Shown here: piece after piece, positions 44,799 to 54,227 of the stretch
Position numbering within the stretch: position 1 is the stretch's first letter
How the letters are laid out: each line of letters opens with the position of its first letter
Assembly (NCBI RefSeq): GCF_040459645.1
Contig: NZ_JARVHQ010000001.1
Location: forward strand, 1,302,001-1,366,000
Direction: 5' to 3'
Length of the DNA: 64,000 nt
Source: Bacillus cereus group sp. RP43
Lineage (GTDB): Bacteria > Bacillota > Bacilli > Bacillales > Bacillaceae_G
Translations under genes and position numbers: made by a program
The notes under the pieces: generated by a model
The model's database searches: none
Seen by the model: only the letters and a program-made list of their open reading frames with translations
What the model was told of the DNA's origin: nothing

Positions 44799-46039
44799 AA
44801 TTTCACCTCATGAGAAGGATTTCCCCATATTTGTAGTGCGCTATGCAAATTTATTTCATCCACTTCATGGAGTGGTTTACCTTGTAAAGTAGCTTCAATT
44901 GCAGCACGGAAAGCTTTGCCACCACCTTGAGCTCCATTTGGATGCCCATGAATCCCGCCGCCGGCATTAATCACAACATCCTTACCAAAATCTCGTAAAA
45001 TAAAGGGAACGAAACCAGGATGAATTCCAGCAGATGGAACAGAAAAACTTTTCTTAAAATAGTGGTCTTCCTCAGTTAATGCTTTTGTAATGAGAAGAGC
45101 TTCCTCTTTTTCTAATGCAACGTTGCCGTATGGTGATGGGAATAAAGAGAAATCAGCACCAGCGTAACGTAGTAATTTTCCAAGTAGTAATGGAGAAGAG
45201 AACCCATATAGTTTCGATGACGAATATGCGCCACTTACAGCAGGGTGTGCCATAATAGGAATTGGAATTTCATCGTCTTCCACAAGTGCTTGCAGTACAT
45301 CTAATCCATAAGAAAATACATTAAATAAAAGAATGTCTGCTCCAGCTACCACCGCACGTTTCGCGTTCTCTTTTAAATCATAAGTTCGCCCTGTTAAATT
45401 TACTGCGTATAAAGTTTTATGTCCGTAAGTTTCGTATACAGATTGTAAAACTTCTTTCCCAGATTCAATTCTTTTTGTAAGTGGTGTTAATGAGTTTTCG
45501 AATAAAATTTCATCATCTTTTACAATATCTACGCCTCCAATTGCCTGATCGCGTAGTTGAGTTTTTAAATATCCAATATTCCGTCCTATCATCCCTTTGA
45601 AAATACTCATTAGAAGAGGGCGATCTTGAACTTGTAAAAGGTTTCGGATGCCTTCAATTCCAAATTTCGGTCCAGGGAACTGTTTCTTTAATTCGTCTGA
45701 GAATGTTAAATCGATTAGTTTAATTTCCCCATCTAACGAAAGTTTTCCAAATGTTGTTGTCAAAATGGCTGGTAAGTCTGGGCTGAAGTTCAGCGATGGA
45801 TAATGAATTTTAATGATTCCACGTGATACTTTTTTGCCAAGATAAGAGTTAATATGTTCTTGTTCGTCTAACTCTTCAATATGAATGACATTGCCTTTAT
45901 GTTGTTTTAATTGTTCTTGTAATAAGTGTGGTAAATGAGTCCATGAACCAATTGTTAAACCAATTGCAATTTGTTCTGCTTTCTTTTCTAAGTTGTGAGA
46001 ATCATCGTGGATTAAATATGTCGCTATAATTCCGCTCAT
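44795..46039 (-). CDS. mtnW: 2,3-diketo-5-methylthiopentyl-1-phosphate enolase (RuBisCO-like)
   Basis: RuBisCO-like protein of 414 residues (form IV, YkrW type). The active-site [10 protein letters not shown] carries the lysine that is carbamylated in true RuBisCO and the metal-binding acids. [17 protein letters not shown] is the phosphate site. It enolises the diketone in methionine salvage and does not fix CO2. Start ATG 46039 with AGGAGG. First gene of the minus-strand mtn operon, controlled by a SAM-I riboswitch. Confidence 0.95.
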   Translation of the reverse strand: MSGIIATYLIHDDSHNLEKKAEQIAIGLTIGSWTHLPHLLQEQLKQHKGNVIHIEELDEQEHINSYLGKKVSRGIIKIHYPSLNFSPDLPAILTTTFGKLSLDGEIKLIDLTFSDELKKQFPGPKFGIEGIRNLLQVQDRPLLMSIFKGMIGRNIGYLKTQLRDQAIGGVDIVKDDEILFENSLTPLTKRIESGKEVLQSVYETYGHKTLYAVNLTGRTYDLKENAKRAVVAGADILLFNVFSYGLDVLQALVEDDEIPIPIMAHPAVSGAYSSSKLYGFSSPLLLGKLLRYAGADFSLFPSPYGNVALEKEEALLITKALTEEDHYFKKSFSVPSAGIHPGFVPFILRDFGKDVVINAGGGIHGHPNGAQGGGKAFRAAIEATLQGKPLHEVDEINLHSALQIWGNPSHEVKL

Positions 46040-46061
46040 TGTTATAACCTCCTAGTTAAAT

Positions 46062-46206
46062 AAAAAAACCTCTCAGCTAAGGAGAGGTTTTTTTACAACC
46101 AGCTCCTTATCTGTCAGCGTAACGCTGCGAGAATTAGCACCGTGTCTACAATTGTAGATCGGTTGCCGGGTTTCGTCGGGCTCGTCCCTCCACCTGCTCT
46201 TGATAA
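46062..46206 (-). ncRNA. SAM-I (S-box) riboswitch of the mtnWXBD operon
   Basis: Read on the minus strand, it starts CTTATCAAGAGCAGGTGGAG and includes the conserved ACCCGGCAACC-type segment, the GGTGCTAATTC block and a closing GATAAG. The terminator CTCTCC.../GGAGAG with seven T lies at 46062-46094. High SAM should terminate transcription before mtnW. Confidence 0.95.
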
Positions 46207-46261
46207 GAAGTATTTAGAAATGTTTAAATTTTTAAGATAACTGAATTTTGTCAGATATTTT

Positions 46262-47452
46262 TTATGTTGTCAATGACTTTCTGAAAAAATTTAATTTATC
46301 AATTCGATTAATTGCTTCTCGTAATCTATCTTCTGTGTGCAAGAGACCAACACGGACATACCCTTCGCCGTGCTCACCAAATCCAACACCAGGAGCAACT
46401 GCAACGTGTGCTTTTTCTAGTAAAATATCAGAAAATTGCTCAGATGTATATCCTTCTGGTACCGGAAGCCATGCAAAGAATGATCCTGTTGGAACGTTTA
46501 CATTCCAACCAATTGAGTGACAAGCTGAAATAAGAGCATTTCTCCGAGATTCATAACTATTAACAAGTTCTACCACACAAGACTGTGAGCCTAATAGTGC
46601 TTCGCGGGCAGCATCTTGAACTGCACCAAAAATACTAACATACATATGATCTTGCAATAGGTTAATAGTTTCGATGACACTTTCATTTCCTACTGCAAAA
46701 GCAATACGCCATCCAGCCATATTGAAAGTTTTCGATAAAGTGTAAATCTCAATTCCTGTATCTTTAGCGCCGTCTGCTTGCAAGAAGCTAACAGGCTTTT
46801 GACCATCAAATCCGATAGCACCGTAAGCAAAATCATGAACGACTAATATATTATGTTTATTAGCAAAATGAATGGTTTCATCAAAAAAATCTTTTGATGC
46901 AGTAGCACCGGTAGGGTTATTTGGATAGTTTAAAAACATTAACTTTGCTCGCTCTGCAACAGAGTCATCAATTTTTGTATAATCCGGTAAAAAATTTTTT
47001 TCTGTAATAAGCGGCATTGTTTCAAATTGTGCTTTTGCTAAAGCAACTCCTGATAAATAATCTGGATAGCCTGGATCTGGAACGAGAATAGTATCACCAG
47101 GGTTTGTAAAACAAACTGGTAATTCTACTAATCCAGCTTTTCCGCCAAACAAAATAGCAACTTCAGTTTTTGGATTTACTACTACATCATATTCACGTTG
47201 ATAGAATGTTGCCACGGCTTCTTTTAAGCTTTCGTGTCCGCGAAATGGCGGATATTTATGATGAATGGTCTTTTCAGCAGCATCTTGTAAAGCTTTAACG
47301 ATATGCTGCGGTGTTGGTTGATCTGGATTACCTTGACCTAGATTAATAACATCGTGACCAGCTGCAACGACTTTGTTAACTTTTGCAACAAGTGAAGCGA
47401 AAAATTGTGTCGGCAATGATGTTACTATCTCAGAAGGTTGAAATAATTTCAT
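46262..47452 (-). CDS. mtnE: Methionine-salvage aminotransferase
   Basis: PLP-dependent class I/II aminotransferase of 396 residues. It makes methionine from 2-keto-4-methylthiobutyrate. NLGQGNPDQPTP, the PLP-binding region NYPNNPTGA, the Schiff-base lysine in YTLSKTFNMAGWRIAF, and the C-terminal Arg in GEGYVRVGLLH are intact. ATG 47452 is preferred (AGAGGTGG upstream) over GTG 47461. It lies between the riboswitch-controlled mtnW operon and divergent mtnU, as in the ykrUVW cluster of B. subtilis; I see no S-box ahead of mtnE itself. Confidence 0.92.
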   Translation of the reverse strand: MKLFQPSEIVTSLPTQFFASLVAKVNKVVAAGHDVINLGQGNPDQPTPQHIVKALQDAAEKTIHHKYPPFRGHESLKEAVATFYQREYDVVVNPKTEVAILFGGKAGLVELPVCFTNPGDTILVPDPGYPDYLSGVALAKAQFETMPLITEKNFLPDYTKIDDSVAERAKLMFLNYPNNPTGATASKDFFDETIHFANKHNILVVHDFAYGAIGFDGQKPVSFLQADGAKDTGIEIYTLSKTFNMAGWRIAFAVGNESVIETINLLQDHMYVSIFGAVQDAAREALLGSQSCVVELVNSYESRRNALISACHSIGWNVNVPTGSFFAWLPVPEGYTSEQFSDILLEKAHVAVAPGVGFGEHGEGYVRVGLLHTEDRLREAINRIDKLNFFRKSLTT

Positions 47453-47550
47453 ACTTTCCACCTCTTTTGAAAGTTGTTACAATTCTAGTGACAAATGATA
47501 TAATCTTTCCAGTATTTTGTAAAGAAAAAAATGAGAATGGGGCTGAAAAA

Positions 47551-48330
47551 ATGAAAGTCGCATGTATTCAAATGGATATTGTCTTTGGAGATGTAGAAAA
47601 AAATATTGAGAACGCTAAAAATAAAATAAGTGAAGCGATGAAGGAAAGACCAGATGTTATCGTCTTACCAGAACTATGGACAACAGGATATGATTTAACG
47701 AGACTTTCTGAAATTGCAGATAGAGAGGGAGTAGAAACGAAAGAAAAGTTGAAAGAATGGTCGAAACAATATGGTGTACATATTGTTGGTGGTTCCATTG
47801 CGAAGCAAACAGAGCAAGGTGTTACAAATACAATGTATGTTGTAAACAATGAAGGGAATCTAATCAATGAATATAGTAAAGTACATTTATTTCAGCTTAT
47901 GGATGAACATAAATATTTAGTAGCTGGTAATGAGACAGGTGAATTTAAGCTAGATGATGTAGAGTGCGCTGGCACAATTTGCTATGATATTCGTTTTCCG
48001 GAGTGGATGCGTGTTCATACTGCTAAAGGTGCAAAAGTTTTATTTGTTGTAGCAGAATGGCCATTAGTACGTTTAGGGCATTGGCGTTTGCTTTTACAGG
48101 CGAGAGCAGTTGAAAATCAGTGTTATGTTGTAGCATGTAATAGGGCAGGAAAGGATCCGAATAATGAGTTTGCAGGTCATTCTTTAATTGTCGATCCGTG
48201 GGGTGAAGTTGTAGTAGAGGCAGATGAAGAGGAATCTATTTTATTTGGAGAGCTTAAATTCGAGAAAATTAAAGAGGTTCGCAAAGGAATTCCAGTTTTT
48301 GCAGATCGTCGTCCAGAATTATACAAATAA
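47551..48330 (+). CDS. mtnU: Carbon-nitrogen hydrolase MtnU (probable 2-oxoglutaramate amidase)
   Basis: Nitrilase-superfamily amidase of 259 residues. The Glu-Lys-Cys triad lies in VLPELWTTGYD, YSKVHLFQ and GTICYDIRFPEWMR. In methionine salvage it removes the alpha-keto amide formed when MtnE uses glutamine as amino donor. The start is ATG 47551 (MKVACIQMDIVFGDVEKN); the open frame extends upstream through mtnE on the other strand without meaning. Divergent from mtnE; the 98-base gap must hold both promoters. Confidence 0.92.
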   Translation: MKVACIQMDIVFGDVEKNIENAKNKISEAMKERPDVIVLPELWTTGYDLTRLSEIADREGVETKEKLKEWSKQYGVHIVGGSIAKQTEQGVTNTMYVVNNEGNLINEYSKVHLFQLMDEHKYLVAGNETGEFKLDDVECAGTICYDIRFPEWMRVHTAKGAKVLFVVAEWPLVRLGHWRLLLQARAVENQCYVVACNRAGKDPNNEFAGHSLIVDPWGEVVVEADEEESILFGELKFEKIKEVRKGIPVFADRRPELYK

Positions 48331-48334
48331 AATG

Positions 48335-48364
48335 TTGACAAGTGATTTTTATTCTTGGTATAGT
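48335..48364 (+). promoter_or_regulatory. mtnKA promoter
   Basis: TTGACA (48335-48340) and TATAGT (48359-48364) with 18 bases between, about 30 bases ahead of the S-box. Confidence 0.75.
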
Positions 48365-48401
48365 CTTCATCATAAAGTTAAAGATTCTAAAAATTATAAA
48401 A

Positions 48402-48591
48402 CTCTTATCAAGAGCAGGTGGAGGGATTTGGCCCGATGAAGCCCAGCAACCGACCGTAATACCATTGTGAAATGGGGCGTTTATGACGCCAAAAGGCACG
48501 GTGCTAATTCCAGCAGAAAGTAAACTTTCTGGCAGATAAGAGGGGAGAAGATAAACTTCAAACCTCTTTCTTTGTGGGAAGAGGTTTTTTT
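48402..48591 (+). ncRNA. SAM-I (S-box) riboswitch of mtnK-mtnA
   Basis: The aptamer runs from CTCTTATCAAGAGCAGGTGG to GGCAGATAAGAGG with GCCCAGCAACC and CACGGTGCTAATTCC blocks. The P3 arm is longer than in the mtnW copy (a GGGCGTTTATGACGCC insert). The terminator AACCTCTTTC/GGAAGAGGTT plus seven T is at 48560-48591. Confidence 0.96.
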
Positions 48592-48630
48592 GTGCTAGAA
48601 AAACCTCTGAATTAAAAGGGGGAGAAGACG

Positions 48631-49809
48631 ATGGGATATTATTCATTAACAGAAGTAACAGCTGTACACTACGCAAAAGAACATGGATACTTTGAAAAGA
48701 AAGCGAATGTAATCTGCCATGAAATTGGAGATGGCAATTTAAATTACGTATTCAAATTAGATGATGGAGAAAAGACGATTATATTAAAACAAGCACTTCC
48801 ATATGCAAAAGTAGTTGGTGAGAGCTGGCCATTGTCAATAAAAAGAGCAACGATTGAAAGTAAAGCATTACAAATTTTCGCGAAGTATGTACCGGAATAC
48901 GTTCCAGAAGTATACAGTCATGATGAGGAGTTGGCATTGACAGTAATAGAAGATTTATCAAGACTAACGATTACAAGAAAAGGATTAATAGACGGAGAAG
49001 AGTATCCTCTTTTATCCCAGCATATTGGTCGTTTTCTAGCACATGTTTTATTTTATACTTCAGATTTCGGTTTACAGTCAGAAGAGAAGAGGGTACTAGA
49101 GGGTACATTTGTAAACCCAGACCTTAGCAAAATTACAGAAGATTTAGTGTTTACAGATCCGTTTAGTCATTATGATACGAATGATTATGAACCAGAGCTA
49201 CAACTAGTGGTTGATGAACTGTGGAGTGATAAAAATTTAAAATTAAAAGTAGCACAGTATAAGTATAAGTTTTTAACGAGAAAAGAAGCTCTCATACACG
49301 GAGATTTACATACTGGTAGTATATTTTCATCACCTTCTGAAACGAAAGTAATTGATCCAGAATTTGCAACGTACGGTCCATTTGGATTTGACATCGGTCA
49401 ATTTATTGCAAATTTATTATTAAATGCTTTATCTAGAGAAGAAGAAGAGAGAAATGTACTATTTTTCCATATAGAGAAGACATGGAGTTATTTTGTAGAA
49501 GCTTTTACGAGGTTATGGATTGGAGAAGGTGTAGAAGCATATACGAAAGAAAAACAATGGTTACCGATTATTTTACAAAATATCTTTACTGATGCTGTCG
49601 GATTTGCTGGATGTGAACTTATTCGTAGAACAATTGGCTTAGCGCATGTAGCGGATTTAGATGAAATAGCAAATAAAGAAAAAAGAATTCAAGCTAAGAA
49701 GCAAGCGCTATACTTAGGAAAAGAACTAATAAAATATGAATCTAAGAGTGCTGATATTCAACTGTTTCGAACATTATTTCAACAGACAGTTGGAGGCGTA
49801 AAAGCATGA
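48631..49809 (+). CDS. mtnK: Methylthioribose kinase
   Basis: Kinase of 392 residues, APH-like fold. It phosphorylates methylthioribose, the first step after MTA cleavage. ATP site [20 protein letters not shown]; catalytic loop [13 protein letters not shown]; metal-binding [24 protein letters not shown] precedes ATG 48631. It overlaps mtnA by 4 bases. Controlled by the S-box just upstream. Confidence 0.96.
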   Translation: MGYYSLTEVTAVHYAKEHGYFEKKANVICHEIGDGNLNYVFKLDDGEKTIILKQALPYAKVVGESWPLSIKRATIESKALQIFAKYVPEYVPEVYSHDEELALTVIEDLSRLTITRKGLIDGEEYPLLSQHIGRFLAHVLFYTSDFGLQSEEKRVLEGTFVNPDLSKITEDLVFTDPFSHYDTNDYEPELQLVVDELWSDKNLKLKVAQYKYKFLTRKEALIHGDLHTGSIFSSPSETKVIDPEFATYGPFGFDIGQFIANLLLNALSREEEERNVLFFHIEKTWSYFVEAFTRLWIGEGVEAYTKEKQWLPIILQNIFTDAVGFAGCELIRRTIGLAHVADLDEIANKEKRIQAKKQALYLGKELIKYESKSADIQLFRTLFQQTVGGVKA

Positions 49810-50867
49810 GTACAATTGTTACTGTTCCGAGATCTGTAAGTTGGAAAGGCGATGCCATTGCCGTATTAAACCAAACAAAACTACCGCATATTACTGAGTT
49901 TAAAACATTAACGACTATTGAAGAGGTATGGAAAAGCATTGTTATGTTAGAAGTACGCGGGGCACCTGCAATTGGAATTGTAGCTGCGTTTGGTTTGGCG
50001 CTTGCGGCAAAGAAATACGATGCTATAAATATCGATGAGTTTCAAAAGAAGTTTAATAGAGATTGTAACTATTTAGGGACATCACGCCCGACGGCAGTCA
50101 ATTTATTTTGGGCAATCGATCGTATGAGAGAATCTATTCGAGAGGTTGCTACAATAAAAGAAGCGCAAAAAATATTAGAAGAAGAAGCGCTTCGTATTCA
50201 GCAAGAGGATGAAGCTGTGTGCCGAAATATTGGAGAACATGGTTTAACGTGTTTTAAAGACGGTGATAAAATTTTAACAATTTGTAATGCAGGGAGTATC
50301 GCAACTGCTAGATATGGTACTGCATTAGCACCGTTTTATATTGGGAAAGAGAAAGGTGTACATTTACATGCGTATGCATGTGAAACAAGACCAGTTTTAC
50401 AAGGGGGACGTTTAACAACTTGGGAGTTGAAGCAAGCGGAAATTGATGTAACGCTTATTACGGATAATACTGCGGCACATGCAATTCGAACGAAAGAAAT
50501 TAATGCGATTATCGTAGGGGCAGATAGAATCGTTGAAAACGGTGATACTGCTAATAAAATAGGAACATTAAATTTAGCTATATTAGCAGAGTATTTCGGT
50601 ATCCCATTTTACGTTGCAGCACCGTTATCTACGTTTGATATTACGAAACAAACAGGTACCGAAATTGTTATTGAAGAAAGAGATGAAACAGAAGTTACGA
50701 AAATTTTTGGCAAACAAGTAGCACCAATTGGTACAGATGTTTATAATCCTGCATTTGACGTAACACCGCATGAATTAATTACAGGTATTATTACTGAGAG
50801 AGGTATTATACGTGGAGATTATAAGCGAGAAATTGCATCATTATTTGAAAAACAAGCTAATACATAA
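49806..50867 (+). CDS. mtnA: Methylthioribose-1-phosphate isomerase
   Basis: MtnA, 353 residues, eIF2B-alpha-like fold. It isomerises MTR-1-P to methylthioribulose-1-P. The phosphate-site [22 protein letters not shown], the catalytic Cys in [19 protein letters not shown] and Asp in [17 protein letters not shown] are present. It ends the mtnKA operon; substrate flow then continues to MtnB, MtnW, MtnX and MtnD encoded on the other strand. Confidence 0.96.
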   Translation: MSTIVTVPRSVSWKGDAIAVLNQTKLPHITEFKTLTTIEEVWKSIVMLEVRGAPAIGIVAAFGLALAAKKYDAINIDEFQKKFNRDCNYLGTSRPTAVNLFWAIDRMRESIREVATIKEAQKILEEEALRIQQEDEAVCRNIGEHGLTCFKDGDKILTICNAGSIATARYGTALAPFYIGKEKGVHLHAYACETRPVLQGGRLTTWELKQAEIDVTLITDNTAAHAIRTKEINAIIVGADRIVENGDTANKIGTLNLAILAEYFGIPFYVAAPLSTFDITKQTGTEIVIEERDETEVTKIFGKQVAPIGTDVYNPAFDVTPHELITGIITERGIIRGDYKREIASLFEKQANT

Positions 50868-50881
50868 TAGCTTGTTTTTTT
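50849..50881 (+). terminator. Terminator of mtnKA
   Basis: Stem AAACAAGCTA/TAGCTTGTTT with 8-base loop, then T-run; overlaps the mtnA stop. Confidence 0.92.
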
Positions 50882-50934
50882 ATGCCTAAATGTGTTCTTT
50901 CCCCTTATTTATATAATGAAAGGAGGAGAGAAGG

Positions 50935-51072
50935 ATGGAAGAGTGGATCAGGATGATAGGTAATGTGGGGTTTCCAATTGTTGTAACACTATATTTACTA
51001 CATCGCATTGAAAGCAAATTAGACGGAGTGATTGTTGCAATTGAGAAACTCCCTAAACAATTACTAAAGTAG
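50935..51072 (+). CDS. YvrJ-family small membrane protein
   Basis: A 45-residue protein: MEEWIRMIGNVGFPIVVTLY then LLHRIESKLDGVIVAIEKL and a short tail. The GNVGFPIVxTxYLLxRxExKLD pattern is that of the YvrJ family, small single-helix peptides found near competence/holin-type or sigma-factor genes in Bacillus. SD AAAGGAGGAG is strong. Function unknown. Followed by a bidirectional terminator. Confidence 0.82.
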   Translation: MEEWIRMIGNVGFPIVVTLYLLHRIESKLDGVIVAIEKLPKQLLK

Positions 51073-51095
51073 GAAGATCCTCGCGATAGAAAGTA

Positions 51096-51134
51096 AAATA
51101 AAGTTTGCTCTTCATGAGCAAACTTTATTTTTTA
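51096..51134. terminator. Bidirectional terminator between the YvrJ gene and the SDR gene
   Basis: Stem AAATAAAGTTTGCTC/GAGCAAACTTTATTT with TTCAT loop. Confidence 0.93.
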
Positions 51135-51908
51135 TTGAGCAGTATATCCACCATCGATAACAACAGCTTGACCAGTTATGCCTTTTGCTTTTTCACTTGC
51201 TAAAAACATAGCATAATCTGCAATTTCTTGTACTTGCAACAAGCGTTTTTGCGGTACAAGAGGATAAATAACATCTTCTAAAACATTTTCAAGTGGTATA
51301 TTTCGTGTAGTTGCTAAATCTTGTAGTTGATTTCGTACAAGGGGAGTATCAACATATCCGGGACAAAGAGCGTTTACAGTAATTCCATGAGTTGCTCCCT
51401 CTAAAGCAGCCACTTTTGTTAATCCGATTACTCCATGTTTCGCACTATTATAAGCAGCTTTTCCAGCAAATCCGACAAGGCCGTTAATAGAAGCGATATT
51501 AATAATTCGTCCATACTGTTGTTTCTTCATAATAGGAAAGGCAAGCTTGGTTGCAATAAATGGAGCAATTTGCATAATTTTAATAAGAAGTTCGAACTTA
51601 TCCGTTGGAAAATCTTCAATTGGTGAGACGTACTGCATTCCTGCGTTGTTAATTAATACGTCTAATGAACCGAAGTGAGTAACTGTTTGAGAAATTGCTG
51701 CTGCAATTTCTTCTTCAGCTGTAACGTCACATTTTAAACCGATAGCTTGATAGCCTTCTTTTTGCAATTGTTCAGCAGCTTCTTTTGCACGATCTTCAAG
51801 GCGATCACTAATGACAACTCTAGCACCTTCTTTTGCGAAAGCACTTCCCATTTCATAACCAATACCGCTCGCAGCACCTGTTAAAAAGACAACTCGATTT
51901 GTAACCAT
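51132..51908 (-). CDS. 3-hydroxybutyrate dehydrogenase-like SDR
   Basis: Short-chain dehydrogenase of 258 residues. The NAD site is LTGAASGIGYEMGSAFA, then INNAGMQYVSPIED, the catalytic Ser in NIASINGLVGF and YNSAK. The MQYVSPIE and GKAAYNSAKHG blocks and the end GITGQAVVIDGGYTAQ agree with D-3-hydroxybutyrate dehydrogenases, which link to ketone-body/PHB use. ATG 51908 has AAGGAG eleven bases upstream; the in-frame GTG at 51920 overlaps that SD. Single gene. Confidence 0.88.
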   Translation of the reverse strand: MVTNRVVFLTGAASGIGYEMGSAFAKEGARVVISDRLEDRAKEAAEQLQKEGYQAIGLKCDVTAEEEIAAAISQTVTHFGSLDVLINNAGMQYVSPIEDFPTDKFELLIKIMQIAPFIATKLAFPIMKKQQYGRIINIASINGLVGFAGKAAYNSAKHGVIGLTKVAALEGATHGITVNALCPGYVDTPLVRNQLQDLATTRNIPLENVLEDVIYPLVPQKRLLQVQEIADYAMFLASEKAKGITGQAVVIDGGYTAQ

Positions 51909-52004
51909 GATGAAAAACACTCCTTCATAATAAAAGTTCTCTTATTGCTCTATTTAGAGAGGCGATAATGAAATCCCTGCAAACATTTGGAAAATATCTT
52001 TAGC

Positions 52005-52087
52005 TATCTTGCTTTACAAAATAGTCTTTGCTATACTATTTTGTAAAGCAAGATACTTACGCTTATCTATCTTGTAAAACAAGATAG
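52005..52087 (+). promoter_or_regulatory. PadR promoter with three operators spaced 31 bp
   Basis: Three copies of the 20-bp site CTATYTTGTAAARCAAGATA occur: copy A inverted at 52005-52024, B at 52036-52055, C at 52067-52086. Start-to-start distance is 31 bp each time, three helical turns. A and B together form a perfect 21-bp inverted repeat. The promoter TTGCTT (52009-52014), 17 bases, TATACT (52032-52037) is covered by A and the edge of B. Operators for the PadR protein encoded just downstream are the obvious reading. Confidence 0.8.
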
Positions 52088-52103
52088 TGGGAGGATTTGA
52101 AAT

Positions 52104-52436
52104 ATGTCGACAAGTCAAATGCTAAAAGGGATTTTAGAAGGTTGCTTACTTGCTATTATTTCTGAAGGTGAAATATATGGTTATGAAATGAGTGAAAAAC
52201 TAGCGAAATATGGTTTCACAATGGCGAGTGAGGGAAGTATTTATCCGTTATTAATACGAATGCAAAAGGAAGGATTAATAACAAGTGTAATGAAGGAATC
52301 TCCATCTGGCCCAAAGCGAAAATATTATACATTAACAGAAAAAGGCGAGGAAGCACTGGATGAATTTATGGATCGCTGGGAAGCGATGCAAAGTAGTGTA
52401 GAGCGTCTAATTGAGGGGAAGGGGAGAAAGAAATAA
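52104..52436 (+). CDS. PadR-family transcriptional regulator
   Basis: PadR repressor of 110 residues. The winged helix has GEIYGYEMSEKLAKYGFTMA, EGSIYPLLIRMQKEGLI and the wing GPKRKYYTLTEKGEEALDEF, followed by a single dimerising helix. GGGAGG before ATG 52104. The stop overlaps the start of the next gene (TAATG), so it is co-translated with the HAAS-type membrane proteins, a pairing common in Firmicutes. It probably autorepresses through the operator array upstream; the inducing signal is unknown. Confidence 0.92.
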   Translation: MSTSQMLKGILEGCLLAIISEGEIYGYEMSEKLAKYGFTMASEGSIYPLLIRMQKEGLITSVMKESPSGPKRKYYTLTEKGEEALDEFMDRWEAMQSSVERLIEGKGRKK

Positions 52437-53203
52437 TGTTATCAAATGAAGCGCGAAATTTTTTATTGGATATGAGATTATTTTTAACTGCAAAGAGTGT
52501 GAAAGAAAGCGATATTGAAAGCTTTTTAGAAGATGCAGAGTTGCATTTAATAGAAGGTGAGAGTGATGGGAAAAGTGTAGAAGAAATTTTCGGAAGCTCG
52601 CCGAAAGAATATGCAAATGAACTTGTAAAAGTAATGGAAAGAGATAGACAGGAAACGTGGAAGCAAATTGGGTTTACGGTAATGAATATCGTTTCGTTTT
52701 GGATTATTGCCTCTATTTTAATAGTTAATAATGGGATTTTACAGATTTCGCTTATTCAGTGTATTGGCTATAGTTTTACATTGATTTTAGCTGTTGTGGG
52801 TCCAAATTTTCTGCTTCGTAAAATGACCTTTGTAACAAGTTTTACAAAAACGTGGTTCTCCATGCGGTTTTTAGTCATGATAGCGCCAATGTTTTTATTA
52901 GGAGCTGTTACGATATTAGATGTGATATATCCTACAACGATGTTTACGTTGACTCTAGTCCAAAGTTATATATTAGCTGGAGGGATCTTTATCCTCACGG
53001 TATCTATGAATATATATTTTGAAGGATGGTTTAAAAACTTATATTTAATTATTCCGCTTTCTATTATGTTAGTGTTTAAAACATTTACATCGGAAGATCT
53101 TATGCCAATGTTATTTCAAATTGTATGCTTGTATGGAAGTTTATTTATTTTAATTTTCCTTGAAATTATGATGAAGGCGAATAGAAGAGAAACGGTTAAA
53201 TAA
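52436..53203 (+). CDS. HAAS-domain membrane protein, first copy
   Basis: Protein of 255 residues. Residues 1-75 are a helical cytosolic HAAS/DUF1700-like domain (SDIESFLEDAELHLIEGES, GSSPKEYANELVKVM), followed by about six membrane helices. Proteins of this type occur behind PadR genes and are thought to pass a membrane signal to them. It is similar over the first 75 residues to the next gene, so the two arose by duplication, while the membrane parts have diverged. Confidence 0.82.
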   Translation: MLSNEARNFLLDMRLFLTAKSVKESDIESFLEDAELHLIEGESDGKSVEEIFGSSPKEYANELVKVMERDRQETWKQIGFTVMNIVSFWIIASILIVNNGILQISLIQCIGYSFTLILAVVGPNFLLRKMTFVTSFTKTWFSMRFLVMIAPMFLLGAVTILDVIYPTTMFTLTLVQSYILAGGIFILTVSMNIYFEGWFKNLYLIIPLSIMLVFKTFTSEDLMPMLFQIVCLYGSLFILIFLEIMMKANRRETVK

Positions 53204-53219
53204 GGGAGGGGGGAATGGG

Positions 53220-53885
53220 ATGCTTTCTCAAGATTCACGAGATTTTCTGGAAAATACAGGTACTTATTTAACAGCAAAAGGGATAAGTGAAAAAGATATT
53301 GAATCCTTTTTAGAAGATGCAGAATTGCATTTAACTGAAGGTGAAAAAAGGGGCAAGAGTGTAGAGGATATATTTGGTGATTCACCAAAGGAATATGCAA
53401 ATCAACTTGTAAAAGAAATGCAAGTGGATTATAAACGGAATTTAGGATGGCTAGCTACAGCTATTATGAGCATATTATGCTATTGGACTGTTCCAGATCT
53501 TTTATTTCGAAATTTAAATGAGCCTTATACCATTTCTTTAATAGGGTTGATTGGATATCCGATTATCTTAGTGTTAATGATTGTGGGAGGAATTTTATTT
53601 TTAAGAGGTGCTAGTTTTCAAAGGAGTATGTTGAAAAAGGGTTTACTGCTATTTGGAGCAGTAATACTTACTTATTTACCAGTATTAATAATGTTTTTAA
53701 AAGATTGGTATAGTTTTCCTTCCTATGAAGTCCCTCAATTAGGAAGATATTTAATTGGAGGGGTTATGCTAGTGATAACAACGATTGTGAATGTTCGGTC
53801 TCTTGGTTGGAGTGGTTTGTTTGTGTTAGGAATTCCAATTTTTATGATAGTGATGGTTGAACAACTAGTAAGAGTATTTTTCTAA
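53220..53885 (+). CDS. HAAS-domain membrane protein, second copy
   Basis: Protein of 221 residues, paralogue of the preceding gene: EKDIESFLEDAELHLTEGEK and GDSPKEYANQLVKEM correspond to the same blocks there. The membrane part has about five helices (LGWLATAIMSILCYWTVPDL, IILVLMIVGGILFL, LLLFGAVILTYLPVLIMFL). SD GGGAGGGGGG is very strong. It probably works with, or competes with, the first copy at the membrane. No enzymatic motif. Confidence 0.8.
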   Translation: MLSQDSRDFLENTGTYLTAKGISEKDIESFLEDAELHLTEGEKRGKSVEDIFGDSPKEYANQLVKEMQVDYKRNLGWLATAIMSILCYWTVPDLLFRNLNEPYTISLIGLIGYPIILVLMIVGGILFLRGASFQRSMLKKGLLLFGAVILTYLPVLIMFLKDWYSFPSYEVPQLGRYLIGGVMLVITTIVNVRSLGWSGLFVLGIPIFMIVMVEQLVRVFF

Positions 53886-53923
53886 TGAGAAGCTCTAGAA
53901 ATAAAAGAAGAGGATGAGCATAT

Positions 53924-54013
53924 ATGCAAATCATACTTATATGTATATTAACTATTATGTTTCTAGGATTAATGACTTTAGGAATTTATACTGCCTTCAC
54001 CAAAAGAGCATAA
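53924..54013 (+). CDS. Small single-helix membrane peptide
   Basis: A 29-residue peptide MQIILICILTIMFLGLMTLG followed by IYTAFTKRA, one membrane helix with a basic C-terminal end. AGGATGAG lies six bases before the ATG. It is 38 bases after the second HAAS gene and could be the last member of the PadR operon. A longer frame from 53914 over the same bases has no SD and an unlikely sequence. No family recognised. Confidence 0.5.
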   Translation: MQIILICILTIMFLGLMTLGIYTAFTKRA

Positions 54014-54196
54014 TGAATATTTTAAACGTTACGATATATTTTATTCTTCAGTTTAATAGGAAAGTGGCTGCTCTGGATATACAAAAAATTATTTCCAAAG
54101 AAATACTATATTTTGATTTTTAGAAGGATTATGCTTAGGTGTATAGTGTATCCTTTGCAGCCGAAATCTGGTTTGTTGATTTGAATATATTGTTTT

Positions 54197-54227
54197 AAAC
54201 AGTAACAATATCGTTACTGTTTTTTTC
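54197..54227. terminator. Bidirectional terminator at 54.2 kb
   Basis: Stem AAACAGTAAC/GTTACTGTTT with AATATC loop and T-run; ends the PadR region and the minus-strand protease-like gene. Confidence 0.88.
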
